A stretch of DNA of 28,604 nucleotides from Lachnospiraceae bacterium UBA935 (GCA_002293525.1 DBDJ01000016.1:25968-54571), one strand, 5' to 3'; positions 15,927-23,702 are shown, counted from the stretch's first letter. Notes: a model not told the origin generated them from the sequence alone. Made by a program: numbers and translations.

Positions 15927-17549
15927 ATGAATATAGCCAGAAGGATATTATATGTCATATCAGGCTTAGCGCTTCTGCTAAGCCTGTTTGTTGTGATATG
16001 TTCTTTCCATCCGGTTCTGGCCGTCTCCGTCACGGAGTTTCTCCTGACCGGGGAAGTGAGTTCCGGCAGCCGGGATCCCTATGTGGGAACTGCCGGTTCG
16101 GCTCCCGATACCGACGGAAACAGTTTTCGTCCGACAGAAAACACCTCGCTTCTTGCCGCTTCCGATGACGGCAATGACGATGCATCGGGCAACTCTCAGG
16201 ATGAACCGGGAAATCTGCTGGCGGCCAGTCCCGAACCGGACCATCCGGTCAATCCGCCTCCGTCCGACTATGTCCCGCCAGAAAAAACCGGCATACGGAC
16301 ACCGCAGGAAGTATCAGGAAAGAGTGGCTACCAGCCGGTAGAAGAAGAGACCGAGCAGGTTGACGAAGAAGCGGCACGACAGATCGAAGAACGGGCCGGC
16401 TATGGCGAAACCGGAGAAGGCCTGACATTTGACGAAGCGTTCTATCCCTATTACTGGATGCTTGACAGTGATCTGCAGGAACTGTACCGTCAGGTTTATG
16501 CCAACAGTGCCGCCGGGAATGCCGTCTTTTCTCCCGTAATACCGGTCACCCCGTCCCAGTTCAAAACCGTCTACACCGCAGTATTTAATGATCATCCGGA
16601 GTTATTCTGGCTGGATTCGGCATATCGCGGCCTGATGTCGCAAGACCGTGTGCTCGTAGAAGTCAGTCTGTTCTTTAACAATACGGCCAGAGACTTAGAC
16701 GCCTCCAAGGCGGCTTTTGAAAGCGAGGCCGAGGAAATACTGGCCGGCGCAAGAGCACTTGGCGATGATTATCAGAAGGAAGTATATGTACACGATACCC
16801 TTCTGGATAAAGTAAGATATAATCTGCAGGCTCCGCTAAACCAGAATGCTTACAGTGCCATGGTGGGAGAGCAGACCGTGTGCGCCGGCTATGCCCGGGC
16901 TTACCAATATCTCCTTCAACAGCTGGGGATTCCCTGCTATTACTGTACCGGCTTCGCCGGCGAGAACCACGCCTGGAACATCGTCAGACTTGATGGTGAC
17001 TATTATAACGTGGATACGACATGGGATGACACCGATCCCAATACCTATGATTATTTCAACAAGACGGATGCCGATTTTGCCGCAACCCATGTCCGCGAGG
17101 AACTTTCCGTTTACCTGCCCGCCTGCAACGGCACCCGCTATGCCGGCTTGGAAACAAACCCACAAGAGGAAGCGGTGCTTGCCGACATCCAGGACATCAT
17201 GTCACCGCAGGATCTGACTTCGTATGAGACGCCGTATGCCGTCGTTCGGACCCTGGAGGAGGCCGGTTTCACTGAACAGGATATCCTGACCAGTATGGAA
17301 AACTATTATACAAATTGTTATAATCAGATCATGCAGAGCGGCCAAAGCCTCCAGTTCCAGAATGTAATATCCGACCTCAACATGCTGTATGCCTGTATTG
17401 ACGCCTATGACGGCGATGCGTTTGCCGAAGGCTATGCTTATCAGGTGATATCAGATCTTGGCGCCGGATACATTGAGGTAGCAGTGCATGTGGAAGAACT
17501 TAGTGGCGGCCGGTTTCTTCTGTATCACGATGTGGCTTTGACTTATTAA
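15927..17549 (+). CDS. Transglutaminase-like surface protein
   Basis: A 540-residue protein with one N-terminal hydrophobic segment (about residues 8-32) acting as signal peptide or membrane anchor. An acidic, Pro/Ser-rich, low-complexity linker covers residues 40-150. Residues 160-390 contain the transglutaminase core: Cys319 in VCAGYARAYQYLL, His348 in NHAWNIV and Asp363 in YNVDTTWDD form the complete Cys-His-Asp triad. It is therefore probably an active cysteine protease or amidase of this superfamily acting outside the cell on wall or surface proteins; the substrate is unknown. GAGGTG precedes the ATG. The gene ends 12 bases before mutM, so the two may be cotranscribed. Confidence 0.85.
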   Translation: MNIARRILYVISGLALLLSLFVVICSFHPVLAVSVTEFLLTGEVSSGSRDPYVGTAGSAPDTDGNSFRPTENTSLLAASDDGNDDASGNSQDEPGNLLAASPEPDHPVNPPPSDYVPPEKTGIRTPQEVSGKSGYQPVEEETEQVDEEAARQIEERAGYGETGEGLTFDEAFYPYYWMLDSDLQELYRQVYANSAAGNAVFSPVIPVTPSQFKTVYTAVFNDHPELFWLDSAYRGLMSQDRVLVEVSLFFNNTARDLDASKAAFESEAEEILAGARALGDDYQKEVYVHDTLLDKVRYNLQAPLNQNAYSAMVGEQTVCAGYARAYQYLLQQLGIPCYYCTGFAGENHAWNIVRLDGDYYNVDTTWDDTDPNTYDYFNKTDADFAATHVREELSVYLPACNGTRYAGLETNPQEEAVLADIQDIMSPQDLTSYETPYAVVRTLEEAGFTEQDILTSMENYYTNCYNQIMQSGQSLQFQNVISDLNMLYACIDAYDGDAFAEGYAYQVISDLGAGYIEVAVHVEELSGGRFLLYHDVALTY

Positions 17550-17561
17550 AGGAGCAGCACT

Positions 17562-18365
17562 ATGCCAGAATTACCGGAAGTGGAAACCGTCCGCAGGACG
17601 TTAAAGAACTTGATACTGAACCAAAAGATCCGTGATATCAGCATCCGCTATGACCGGATCATTGACGGTGATCCCGCTTTGTTCATTGAAACTCTGAAAG
17701 GCCAGACGGTGCGTGATATCGGCAGACGGGGAAAGTACCTTATCTTTTTCCTGGATAAAAATGCCTTTATTTCTCATCTGCGGATGGAAGGAAAATACCT
17801 CTTCGTCACGCCCGGCCAAGCGCTTAATAAGCATGAACATATCACGTTTCATCTGAGCGAAGGTATGGAGCTTCGTTATCATGACACCCGCAAATTCGGA
17901 CGCATGAAGCTGACGGAAGCGGATGCCTGTTACCTTGCGGCACCGCTTTGTAACCTGGGTCCGGAGCCGTGGCTTGCCAAAGCCGATGATATATACCAAA
18001 GAATCCATAAAAGCAGCATCCCGCTCAAAACGCTGCTGCTCGACCAGACGATTATTGCTGGAATCGGGAATATCTATGCCAATGAAATCTGTTTTCGCAT
18101 GAGGATCAACCCGGAGACGCCAGGGAGCCGGATCAGCAGAAAGCGCACCCAGGAAATGCTGGAAGCAGCGAAGGACATCCTGGACGCGGCAATTGTCCAG
18201 GGCGGAACTACCATTCATTCGTTTGACGCGAATGGGATATCCGGACTGTTTCAGAGCGAACTTCAGGTACATATGCAGAAAGCCTGCCCCGTCTGCGGCA
18301 CTGAGATTACCAAAAAGGCGGTACATGGCCGCGGCACTTATTTCTGTCCCATCTGTCAAAAATAA
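17562..18365 (+). CDS. mutM: Formamidopyrimidine-DNA glycosylase (Fpg/MutM)
   Basis: A 267-residue base-excision repair enzyme that removes oxidised purines such as 8-oxoguanine and cuts the strand by beta/delta elimination. The hallmark N-terminus MPELPEVETVRR gives the catalytic Pro and Glu, and a conserved lysine is in GRRGKYLIFFL. The helix-two-turn-helix region includes DQTIIAGIGNIYANE, and the C-terminal zinc finger is intact (CPVC and CPIC with HGRGTYF between). The length is normal. AAGGAG lies seven bases upstream. It sits in a tight row with the transglutaminase-like, flavodoxin and WYL genes. Confidence 0.96.
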   Translation: MPELPEVETVRRTLKNLILNQKIRDISIRYDRIIDGDPALFIETLKGQTVRDIGRRGKYLIFFLDKNAFISHLRMEGKYLFVTPGQALNKHEHITFHLSEGMELRYHDTRKFGRMKLTEADACYLAAPLCNLGPEPWLAKADDIYQRIHKSSIPLKTLLLDQTIIAGIGNIYANEICFRMRINPETPGSRISRKRTQEMLEAAKDILDAAIVQGGTTIHSFDANGISGLFQSELQVHMQKACPVCGTEITKKAVHGRGTYFCPICQK

Positions 18366-18381
18366 AAGGAGGTTACCAAAC

Positions 18382-18810
18382 ATGAAAACACTCGTCATAT
18401 ATTATTCCTACACAGGACATACCAAGGCGGCAGCAACGGAACTGGCCGCCAAAGAATCTGCCGACATCGTGGAGGTCAAAGATGCAAGGCGCTATTCCAA
18501 GATCAAAGCCTTTACCTTGGGCTGTTTCGCTGCTATGCGGGGAAGATCCTGGCCTATTAAGCCGCTGGAGAAAGATCCGGCTGCCTATGACCGCCTGATT
18601 CTCCTGTCACCTGTATGGGCAGGAGGCCCGCCCCCGGCCTTTTACGGTTTACTGGCTCAGCTTCCTGAAGGCAAGCACATCGTTGTCAAGATGAACTCTG
18701 GCAGCGGTCAAAGCAGCTGCCGTGAGCGTATCGAGAATATCGTGAAGCAAAAAGGCGGGGTGCTGGAAGGATTTGAAGACATTAAGGTGTCCGGGAAAGA
18801 TGCCGGCTGA
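18382..18810 (+). CDS. Short flavodoxin-family protein
   Basis: A 142-residue FMN-binding fold. The N-terminal strand LVIYYSYTGHTKAAATEL holds the phosphate-binding loop SYTGHT, and LLSPVWAGGPPPAF is the second flavin loop. It probably acts as an electron carrier or NAD(P)H-dependent reductase in the cytoplasm. AAAGGAGG lies ten bases before the ATG, which rules out the longer frame that overlaps mutM. It is 16 bases after mutM and 11 bases before the WYL regulator, so one operon is likely. Confidence 0.85.
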   Translation: MKTLVIYYSYTGHTKAAATELAAKESADIVEVKDARRYSKIKAFTLGCFAAMRGRSWPIKPLEKDPAAYDRLILLSPVWAGGPPPAFYGLLAQLPEGKHIVVKMNSGSGQSSCRERIENIVKQKGGVLEGFEDIKVSGKDAG

Positions 18811-18821
18811 CCGGGGATGAC

Positions 18822-19817
18822 ATGGCAAAATCAAGCAATCAAAAATTAAAGCTGCTGTATTTACTTAAAATACTTTCAGAACAGACCGATGACGGTCATA
18901 GCATGACGCTGCATGGCATCCAGTCAGCCCTGCAGGCCTATGACATCAGCGCGGAACGCAAAAGCCTGTATGACGACATAGAGGCTTTGCGTAATTATGG
19001 CGTTGATGTCATCGGCGAATCAAAAGGGAAAAGCTATGAGTACCATATCGGGGAGCGTCAGTTTGAACTGGCCGAGCTTAAGCTGCTGGTGGATGCTGTT
19101 CAGGCATCAAAGTTTATTACTGTCAAGAAGTCCGCGCAGCTGATCAAGAAGCTTGAAGGGCTGACCAGTGTCCATGAAGCAAGACAGCTGCAGAGGCAGG
19201 TGTATGTGGCGGACCGGATTAAGACGATGAATGAGAGTATTTATTATAATGTTGATATTCTTCATAATGCCATTAGCCGTAACGTTAAGATTCGGTTTCA
19301 GTATACGCAGTGGACGGTGAATAAAGAGCTGCAAATGAAAAAAAACGGCGAACTGTATGAAGTCAGCCCTTGGGCATTGTCTTGGGATAATGAGAACTAT
19401 TATCTGGTGGCTTTTGATACTGCTGACGCGATAATTAAGCATTATCGGGTTGATAAGATGATGAAGCTGGTTTTGACGGAAGAAGGGCGTGAAGGCAGGG
19501 AGTTTTTTGAGCAGTTCAATATGGCGTCTTATACACGGAAAATGTTTGGGATGTATCATGGTACAGAGCAGACAGTGAAAATCCAGTTTGCAAATGAGCT
19601 GGCGGGGGTTGTGATTGATCGCTTTGGGAAGGATGTTTATTTGCGGCCGGTGGATGGGGAGCATTTTGTTGCACATGTGAAGGTGGCTGTGAGCAGGCAG
19701 TTTATTGCCTGGGTGATCGGTCTGGGGAAGGGAGCGAAGATATTGGCGCCGGAAGCGGTGGCGGAGGAGATGAAGAGGACGGTGAGGGAACTGGCGGCGT
19801 TGTATAAGTTGACTTAG
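18822..19817 (+). CDS. WYL-domain transcriptional regulator (YafY-like)
   Basis: A 331-residue regulator. Residues 1-75 form a winged helix-turn-helix (KLKLLYLLKILSEQTDD through ERKSLYDDIEALRNYGVDV). Residues about 135-215 are the WYL ligand-binding domain: VKIRFQYTQW, then SPWALSWDNENYYLVAFD and KHYRVDKM. The C-terminal 80 residues form the usual WCX extension. WYL proteins sense nucleic acid or small ligands and control stress, repair or defence genes. As the last gene after mutM and a flavodoxin, it may control this operon; that is inference. The last 300 bases become rich in GGG and GTG codons, next to the palindromic element. Confidence 0.9.
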   Translation: MAKSSNQKLKLLYLLKILSEQTDDGHSMTLHGIQSALQAYDISAERKSLYDDIEALRNYGVDVIGESKGKSYEYHIGERQFELAELKLLVDAVQASKFITVKKSAQLIKKLEGLTSVHEARQLQRQVYVADRIKTMNESIYYNVDILHNAISRNVKIRFQYTQWTVNKELQMKKNGELYEVSPWALSWDNENYYLVAFDTADAIIKHYRVDKMMKLVLTEEGREGREFFEQFNMASYTRKMFGMYHGTEQTVKIQFANELAGVVIDRFGKDVYLRPVDGEHFVAHVKVAVSRQFIAWVIGLGKGAKILAPEAVAEEMKRTVRELAALYKLT

Positions 19818-19846
19818 TATCCAGTGTCATGTTGGGATGCGGTCAT

Positions 19847-20085
19847 CGTCATATTACCCAGGCAGCATCGGCTCCGGTTCCGGCTCCCGAAAATAAGTGA
19901 AGCTAAGTTTCTCACCCGACATATTGGCGACTTCCGTGTCGTCATCCAGCGCCATCCTTGGCGCGTGATGACTTGGGCGGCCATCCGTGGCCGCCCATCA
20001 CTATTCTTTCGTTTGGTGAGAAACTAAGATTCACTAATTTTCTACCGCAAGTCACCGGAGCCGATGCTGCCTGGGCAATATGACG
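19847..20085. repeat. Long branched palindromic element (about 239 bases)
   Basis: Outer arms 19847-19878 and 20054-20085 are complementary in 31 of 32 positions. After an internal loop of 10 and 11 bases, inner arms 19889-19916 and 20015-20042 pair in 25 of 28. The 98-base apex holds further stems: GTCATC (19941) with GATGAC (19967) enclosing GCGCCA/TGGCGC around TCCT, and GGGCGGCCA (19975-19983) with TGGCCGCCC (19988-19996) around TCCG. A weaker CGACA/TGTCG stem precedes them. No open frame of note is inside. It lies between convergent genes, and part of another copy is at 9-39. It may be a non-autonomous mobile element or a structured RNA. Confidence 0.85.
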
Positions 20086-20094
20086 ATTCGGAAT

Positions 20095-20182
20095 CTCAAC
20101 TGGGAGGTTTTTTATGTCTCAACTGGGAGGTTTTCGTGTTATGACTTGAGATGTTATGACTGGAGATGTTATGACTGGAGGT
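20095..20182 (+). repeat. Tandem repeats carrying Shine-Dalgarno-like motifs
   Basis: CTCAACTGGGAGGTTTT occurs at 20095-20111 and 20118-20134 (23-base period). Three tandem 15-base units, GTTATGACTKGAGAT-like, follow at 20138, 20153 and 20168. Each type contains GGAGG- or GGAGAT-like purine tracts near ATG triplets. One 11-codon frame (ATG 20114) sits six bases after GGGAGG, but it is too short to call. The block fills the gap between the palindrome and the end of the minus-strand radical SAM gene, leaving no room for another gene. Confidence 0.7.
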
Positions 20183-20229
20183 TTTGTGCTATCACTTGAG
20201 GTTTGGGAATCTTGTTTGGAAGGAAGAGA

Positions 20230-21360
20230 TTATTTTAAAATGGTGGTGTTGATGTTCATGGTGCAGAGTTCGCTGCTGCATTCGCCGCTTAAGGCTAATT
20301 TTTGGAATTTTTTGCGTTGTGTCTTGAGATGATTGAAATCTAATGCAAGGGCATTGCCGATGATGGCTTTTTCATCATAGCCGCATATTCGGACATTGCC
20401 TTCCCAGTCGATCCAGTAAGAGAAAAAGGGGACGGAACAGGTGTGCTTTGATGGGGATTGGGATGCTGAGGGGAGAGGCGGCTTACTGGGCGATGTGGGT
20501 GCCGGTTTGTGCTTTGGTGTGACTGGTCGGTTTGGGGAAACGGATAGGGGCAGGATGACCTCAATACCATGTGAGCGGAGGACTTGGGCGATGTATTGGG
20601 CATTTTCTAATAAGTGAGCCGTGGTGTCTGTGGTTGAGTCTGGGGTTGAGCCGAAGATTAGTTCTTCTTTTACCGCGGTGGGGTTGTTTTGATTTTGGAA
20701 AGCGATCAGTTCACGGAACTGGACGGTTTTGATGTTGTTTTCCAGCACAAAGGTTATGCATTCTTCTGGGTGGGAAAGATTGGTTTTTAACAGAACGGTG
20801 TTCAGACGAAGGGCTGGGGCATGATCGGCAAACTTGTTAATTGCTTTGTATTTGTTTAGAGATTTTAGGTTATTGCATACTTTTTCGTAATCTGATCCCG
20901 ACATGATGCGGTTATAATCTTTACGGTTGAAACCATTCATGGAAATAATGATTTCATTTATTTGGTAGTCAACTGCTGCTGCGATAATATTTTGATTCAG
21001 TAATAGTGCGTTGGTACAGAAGGAAACAAAGGGGATGCCTTTTGACTTGGCATATTTTAAGTATTCAGCAAAATTGGGTGTTGCCAGTGGTTCACAAGCG
21101 CAGGAAAGGTAAAGATTGCGGATTTTAGGCGCAAATTTGTCAATTATAGCAGTGAAATTATCTAGGGTCATATAATGCTTTTCGGCGGAGGTGTGTTCCC
21201 GGTTGCACATAATGCACCGGATGTTACAGTAGTTGTTAGTATCCATACGCAGTATATCTTTACGCACGCCAAATAGTTCGGCAGAAGACAAGACCTTGCT
21301 CCGGACAAAATCATTTCCAAGACGGTCGTATATTTTTTTCATCATTTTCAAGTCACTCAC
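20230..21360 (-). CDS. Radical SAM/SPASM protein with a Pro/Ser-rich insert
   Basis: A 376-residue protein with the radical SAM motif CNIRCIMC (cysteines 45, 49 and 52). The C-terminal SPASM-like region has CSVPFFSYWIDWEGNVRICG and CSSELC, likely ligands for auxiliary Fe-S clusters. Between barrel and SPASM lies an unusual stretch of about 36 residues, roughly 270-306, made almost only of Pro, Ser, Lys and Thr. It starts with GTG, nine bases after GGGAG. The wording YWIDWEGNVRICG is typical of SPASM proteins in which the substrate is a peptide or a sugar. No precursor peptide gene was found beside it. It stands alone on the minus strand, and its function is unknown. Confidence 0.82.
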   Translation of the reverse strand: MSDLKMMKKIYDRLGNDFVRSKVLSSAELFGVRKDILRMDTNNYCNIRCIMCNREHTSAEKHYMTLDNFTAIIDKFAPKIRNLYLSCACEPLATPNFAEYLKYAKSKGIPFVSFCTNALLLNQNIIAAAVDYQINEIIISMNGFNRKDYNRIMSGSDYEKVCNNLKSLNKYKAINKFADHAPALRLNTVLLKTNLSHPEECITFVLENNIKTVQFRELIAFQNQNNPTAVKEELIFGSTPDSTTDTTAHLLENAQYIAQVLRSHGIEVILPLSVSPNRPVTPKHKPAPTSPSKPPLPSASQSPSKHTCSVPFFSYWIDWEGNVRICGYDEKAIIGNALALDFNHLKTQRKKFQKLALSGECSSELCTMNINTTILK

Positions 21361-21623
21361 GAACGTATTCTCCCATGTGCAATATCAGATTGATGTGTTA
21401 TAACTGTTTCTGGCAGTATTCTGCGAGACTGTGGCGCATCTATTAACTAGTATGATGCTTTCATTATGGATTTATGCTAAATATCTGTCGTACTGATCAT
21501 CTTGTACTCTTGTAGATTAAATTTCGCTGTCCGAGAAGCCGATGAATGGCGGGCTGAGAGGTAGCCTCTAAAATAAATCGCCATAACTATGGCGGAAACA
21601 CAACCTTTCTTAAAGCGCCGGCT

Positions 21624-21714
21624 CCCGAGCCCTCCCCCTGCTCTCTTTTCTATAAACTTAGTGATACGACGTCAGGGAACAGTAACAGTGCCAAACATAA
21701 TTCACGAAAATAAT
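21624..21714 (+). repeat. Dispersed intergenic repeat, copy B
   Basis: This is the counterpart of copy A at 810-896. Shared blocks are CCCGAGCCCTCCCCC, a CTTTTCTATAAACTT block ending at 21659, GAACAGTAACA at 21677 and CGAAAATAAT at 21705. Its right end is 16 bases from the NYN gene promoter, so it may influence transcription. Confidence 0.65.
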
Positions 21715-21729
21715 TCTTGTACTAATATT

Positions 21730-21758
21730 TTGATATTTTCCTAATAATTTGATATAAT
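21730..21758 (+). promoter_or_regulatory. Sigma-A promoter of the NYN/LOTUS gene
   Basis: TTGATA (21730-21735), a 17-base spacer and a perfect TATAAT (21753-21758). Transcription should start near 21765, downstream of the in-frame ATG at 21758. That supports ATG 21803 as the real start codon. Confidence 0.8.
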
Positions 21759-21802
21759 TGGAAAATGGAAAGGGCACATTTGAGTGTGCGGATGGGAGCT
21801 GT

Positions 21803-22732
21803 ATGGAAAAAAGCATTGATAAAAAAATTGCATTGGTGATAGATGCAGAGAATACCAGCGTAAAGTATCTGGATGACATTCTGAAAGAACTGCGGGAATA
21901 CGGGATCGTTACTTATAAGCGGATGTATGGGGATTTTACTGATGACAGTCTTAGAAGCTGGAATGATAAGGCGATGGAATATGCTATCGTCCCGATTCAG
22001 CAGCCCAGATATTCGAAAGCGAAAAATGCGGCGGATATTATGCTGGTCATAGATGTGATGGACATCCTTTATGAAGGGAATGTTGACGGCTTCTGTATCG
22101 TCTCTTCGGACAGTGACTTCACACGATTGGTTAACCGTCTGCGTGAGGGCGGCATGCTGGTAATCGGAATGGGAAAAAGCGATGCGTCGAAAGCCTTGAA
22201 AGCGGCTTGCACCGAATATAAGAATCTGGAAAAACTGTTCGGCGAGAGTTCGGAAAGTATTTCTGAGAATTACACTATTATTTCTATAGAAGAAATCAAA
22301 AAAATTATTCTGGAAATCGTCCAGCAGTGCGAAAATAAAGGGGAGCGTGCCGGACTTGGCGGAATTAAAAGCCAGCTGCAAAGGATATATACCGATTTTG
22401 ACGAAAGAAATTACGGCTATAACTCCATGACTACCTTTGTTAAGGATATGAAAGAATTTGAAGTGAAGACGGAAAAGACTTCGGTTTATGTGGAGCGTAA
22501 AAAACAAGGTTATTCTCGGGAAGAGGTGGAGAATTATATTGTTTCCGCAGTGAAGAAGACGGAAGTTGATCTGGCTAAGCTGGGACAGAAAGTCCATGAG
22601 AAATTTCCGGATTTTAATCATAAGGACTTCGGTTATTCTCAGTTTGGAAGGTTTGTGGAGAACATACCTAATATAAGGATAGTCGAGAAATCAGCGTCAC
22701 GGAAAAACGTGGCATATGAAAAGAAGTCTTGA
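21803..22732 (+). CDS. NYN-domain (LabA-like) putative RNase with two OST-HTH/LOTUS domains
   Basis: A 309-residue cytoplasmic protein. Residues 7-150 form a NYN/PIN-like nuclease domain with the expected acidic residues: Asp14 in LVIDAENTS, the Asp pair in AADIMLVIDVMD and SSDSDFTRLVNRLRE. Two OST-HTH (LOTUS) RNA-binding modules follow: one from about 165 to 235 (EEIKKIIL through YGYNSMTTFVKDM), and one from about 240 to 300 (REEVENYI through FGYSQFGRFVENI). Such proteins are predicted to cut or handle RNA, with the LOTUS parts giving specificity. GGGAG lies four bases before the ATG, a slightly short gap. Repeat copy B lies upstream. Confidence 0.87.
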   Translation: MEKSIDKKIALVIDAENTSVKYLDDILKELREYGIVTYKRMYGDFTDDSLRSWNDKAMEYAIVPIQQPRYSKAKNAADIMLVIDVMDILYEGNVDGFCIVSSDSDFTRLVNRLREGGMLVIGMGKSDASKALKAACTEYKNLEKLFGESSESISENYTIISIEEIKKIILEIVQQCENKGERAGLGGIKSQLQRIYTDFDERNYGYNSMTTFVKDMKEFEVKTEKTSVYVERKKQGYSREEVENYIVSAVKKTEVDLAKLGQKVHEKFPDFNHKDFGYSQFGRFVENIPNIRIVEKSASRKNVAYEKKS

Positions 22733-22759
22733 ATAATAAAAAATTACATTTTTTTCCTG

Positions 22760-22788
22760 TTTATTTTTTAAAACAGATGTGCTATGAT
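22760..22788 (+). promoter_or_regulatory. Extended -10 promoter of the CAP-domain gene
   Basis: TGCTATGAT gives an extended -10 (TATGAT at 22783-22788); the -35 region 17 bases upstream is weak (TTTATT). The predicted transcription start falls near 22795, at the left edge of the WalR-like box. Confidence 0.55.
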
Positions 22789-22793
22789 TAGTT

Positions 22794-22821
22794 TGTAACA
22801 AAGATGTAACAATTTCGTAAC
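22794..22821 (+). promoter_or_regulatory. WalR-like binding box with three 11-base-spaced half-sites
   Basis: TGTAAC (22794), TGTAAC (22805) and CGTAAC (22816) are each separated by five bases. This is the published WalR (YycF) pattern of two TGTWAH hexamers five bases apart, extended by a third copy. It overlaps the predicted transcription start, which would suit repression. Other OmpR-family regulators such as PhoP also use 11-base repeats. Confidence 0.5.
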
Positions 22822-22862
22822 AACTTGCTTTGCTACAAAAAAATCAAAGGAGGATATCATAT

Positions 22863-23702
22863 ATGAAACGGATATCAATCTTAGCAGCATCAGTTTTAGC
22901 TTTAATAGGTACGATAGGAATGCCGATGACGGTTCAGGCCGCCGACTGCAAAAACCAGGTTAGGGTAATTGTAGCAGGTTCCAATAATACGCAGGAAATA
23001 AAAGATCAGCTGTCAAAGTATGGAATTAATTTGGATGAAGTGATCAAGAACTGTCCTCCCAAGGCATCTCAGAACAATGGGGCAGTCACCAATAATAATA
23101 ATTGCTATAATAACAATAACTGTAAAAACAACAGCAATAATAATGGCGGACAGGGTGGCGGGAAAGTCAATAATGTAAACAATAACCCTTCCGCAGCACC
23201 GCAGACTCCGGCAACACCGGCAGCACCACAGACTCCGGCGGCACCGGCAGCGACGCAAAAACCCGCTTCGCAAGTACCGGCTGAGACTACGACACCGGCA
23301 GCACCGGTCAGTGAAGCGCCGGCCAGTCTTTCCTATCAGGAACAGGTTGTTAAGCTGGTAAATGAAGAACGTGCCAAAGAAGGATTGGTAGCATTGACAT
23401 TGGATAGTGCCGTTCAGTCGGCGGCGCAGGTAAGAGCGAAGGAAACAGCCACCAGTTTTTCTCACTCCAGGCCAAACGGAACCAGCTTCAGTACTGCTTT
23501 GACAGAAGCAGGGGTGAGTTACCGCGGTTCGGGTGAAAACATCGCCTGGGGACAAAAGACACCGGAAGAGGTAGTATCGGGATGGATGAACAGTCAGGGT
23601 CACAGAGCTAATATCATGAGTTCCAGCTTTACGAAAATAGGTGTGGGATATTATCAAAACGCCCAAGGAGTCAACTATTGGACACAGTTATTCACCTATT
23701 AA
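22863..23702 (+). CDS. Secreted CAP-domain (SCP/PR-1-like, YkwD-type) protein
   Basis: A 279-residue exported protein. Residues 1-26 are a signal peptide ending VQAA. Residues 29-65 form a small cysteine-containing N-terminal part, residues 70-100 are Asn-rich, and 105-155 are a Pro/Ala/Thr-rich linker of repeated PQTPA-type units. The CAP domain spans residues 160-279, with SYQEQVVKLVNEERAKEGL, FSHSRPNGTSF, GENIAWG and SQGHRANIMSSSFTKIGVGY, the family signature. CAP proteins of this type are extracellular; spore-coat, wall and toxin-like roles are known. AAAGGAGG lies nine bases before ATG 22863. A WalR-like box overlaps the promoter, and a strong terminator follows the gene. Confidence 0.92.
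   Translation: MKRISILAASVLALIGTIGMPMTVQAADCKNQVRVIVAGSNNTQEIKDQLSKYGINLDEVIKNCPPKASQNNGAVTNNNNCYNNNNCKNNSNNNGGQGGGKVNNVNNNPSAAPQTPATPAAPQTPAAPAATQKPASQVPAETTTPAAPVSEAPASLSYQEQVVKLVNEERAKEGLVALTLDSAVQSAAQVRAKETATSFSHSRPNGTSFSTALTEAGVSYRGSGENIAWGQKTPEEVVSGWMNSQGHRANIMSSSFTKIGVGYYQNAQGVNYWTQLFTY

Larger units (their letters stand above)
21361..21802. other. Intergenic region with hairpins, repeat copy B and a promoter
   Basis: This gap separates the divergent radical SAM and NYN genes. Bases 21361-21540 show nothing definite apart from the leader of the radical SAM gene. At 21546-21594 ATGGCG, CGCCAT and ATGGCG follow in order, so the middle copy could pair with either neighbour; an AGAGG/CCTCT hairpin lies inside the first option. 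Repeat copy B (21624-21714) and a sigma-A promoter (21730-21758) follow. Confidence 0.5.

Noticed and set aside
17601..18398. Minus-strand frame of 265 codons opposite mutM
   Set aside because: It is a shadow of mutM, which has all its catalytic and zinc-finger motifs on the plus strand.
19847..20085. Retron msr-msd or reverse-transcriptase-linked RNA
   Set aside because: The nested stems invite the idea, but no reverse transcriptase gene is anywhere in the window.
20114..20149. 11-codon frame with a perfect GGGAGG six bases upstream
   Set aside because: It is made from the tandem repeat unit itself and is too short to support as a gene.
20171..20340. Plus-strand frame of about 58 codons starting in the tandem 15-base repeats
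   Set aside because: Most of it is antisense to the end of the radical SAM gene, it has no family resemblance, and its start lies in repeat sequence. It is more likely a shadow frame than a precursor peptide.
21551..21600. Possible TPP riboswitch, because of GGGCTGAGAGG in the leader of the NYN gene
   Set aside because: The second conserved half (ACCTGATCTGG and GCGTAGGGAA-like segments) is absent, and the downstream gene is not related to thiamine.
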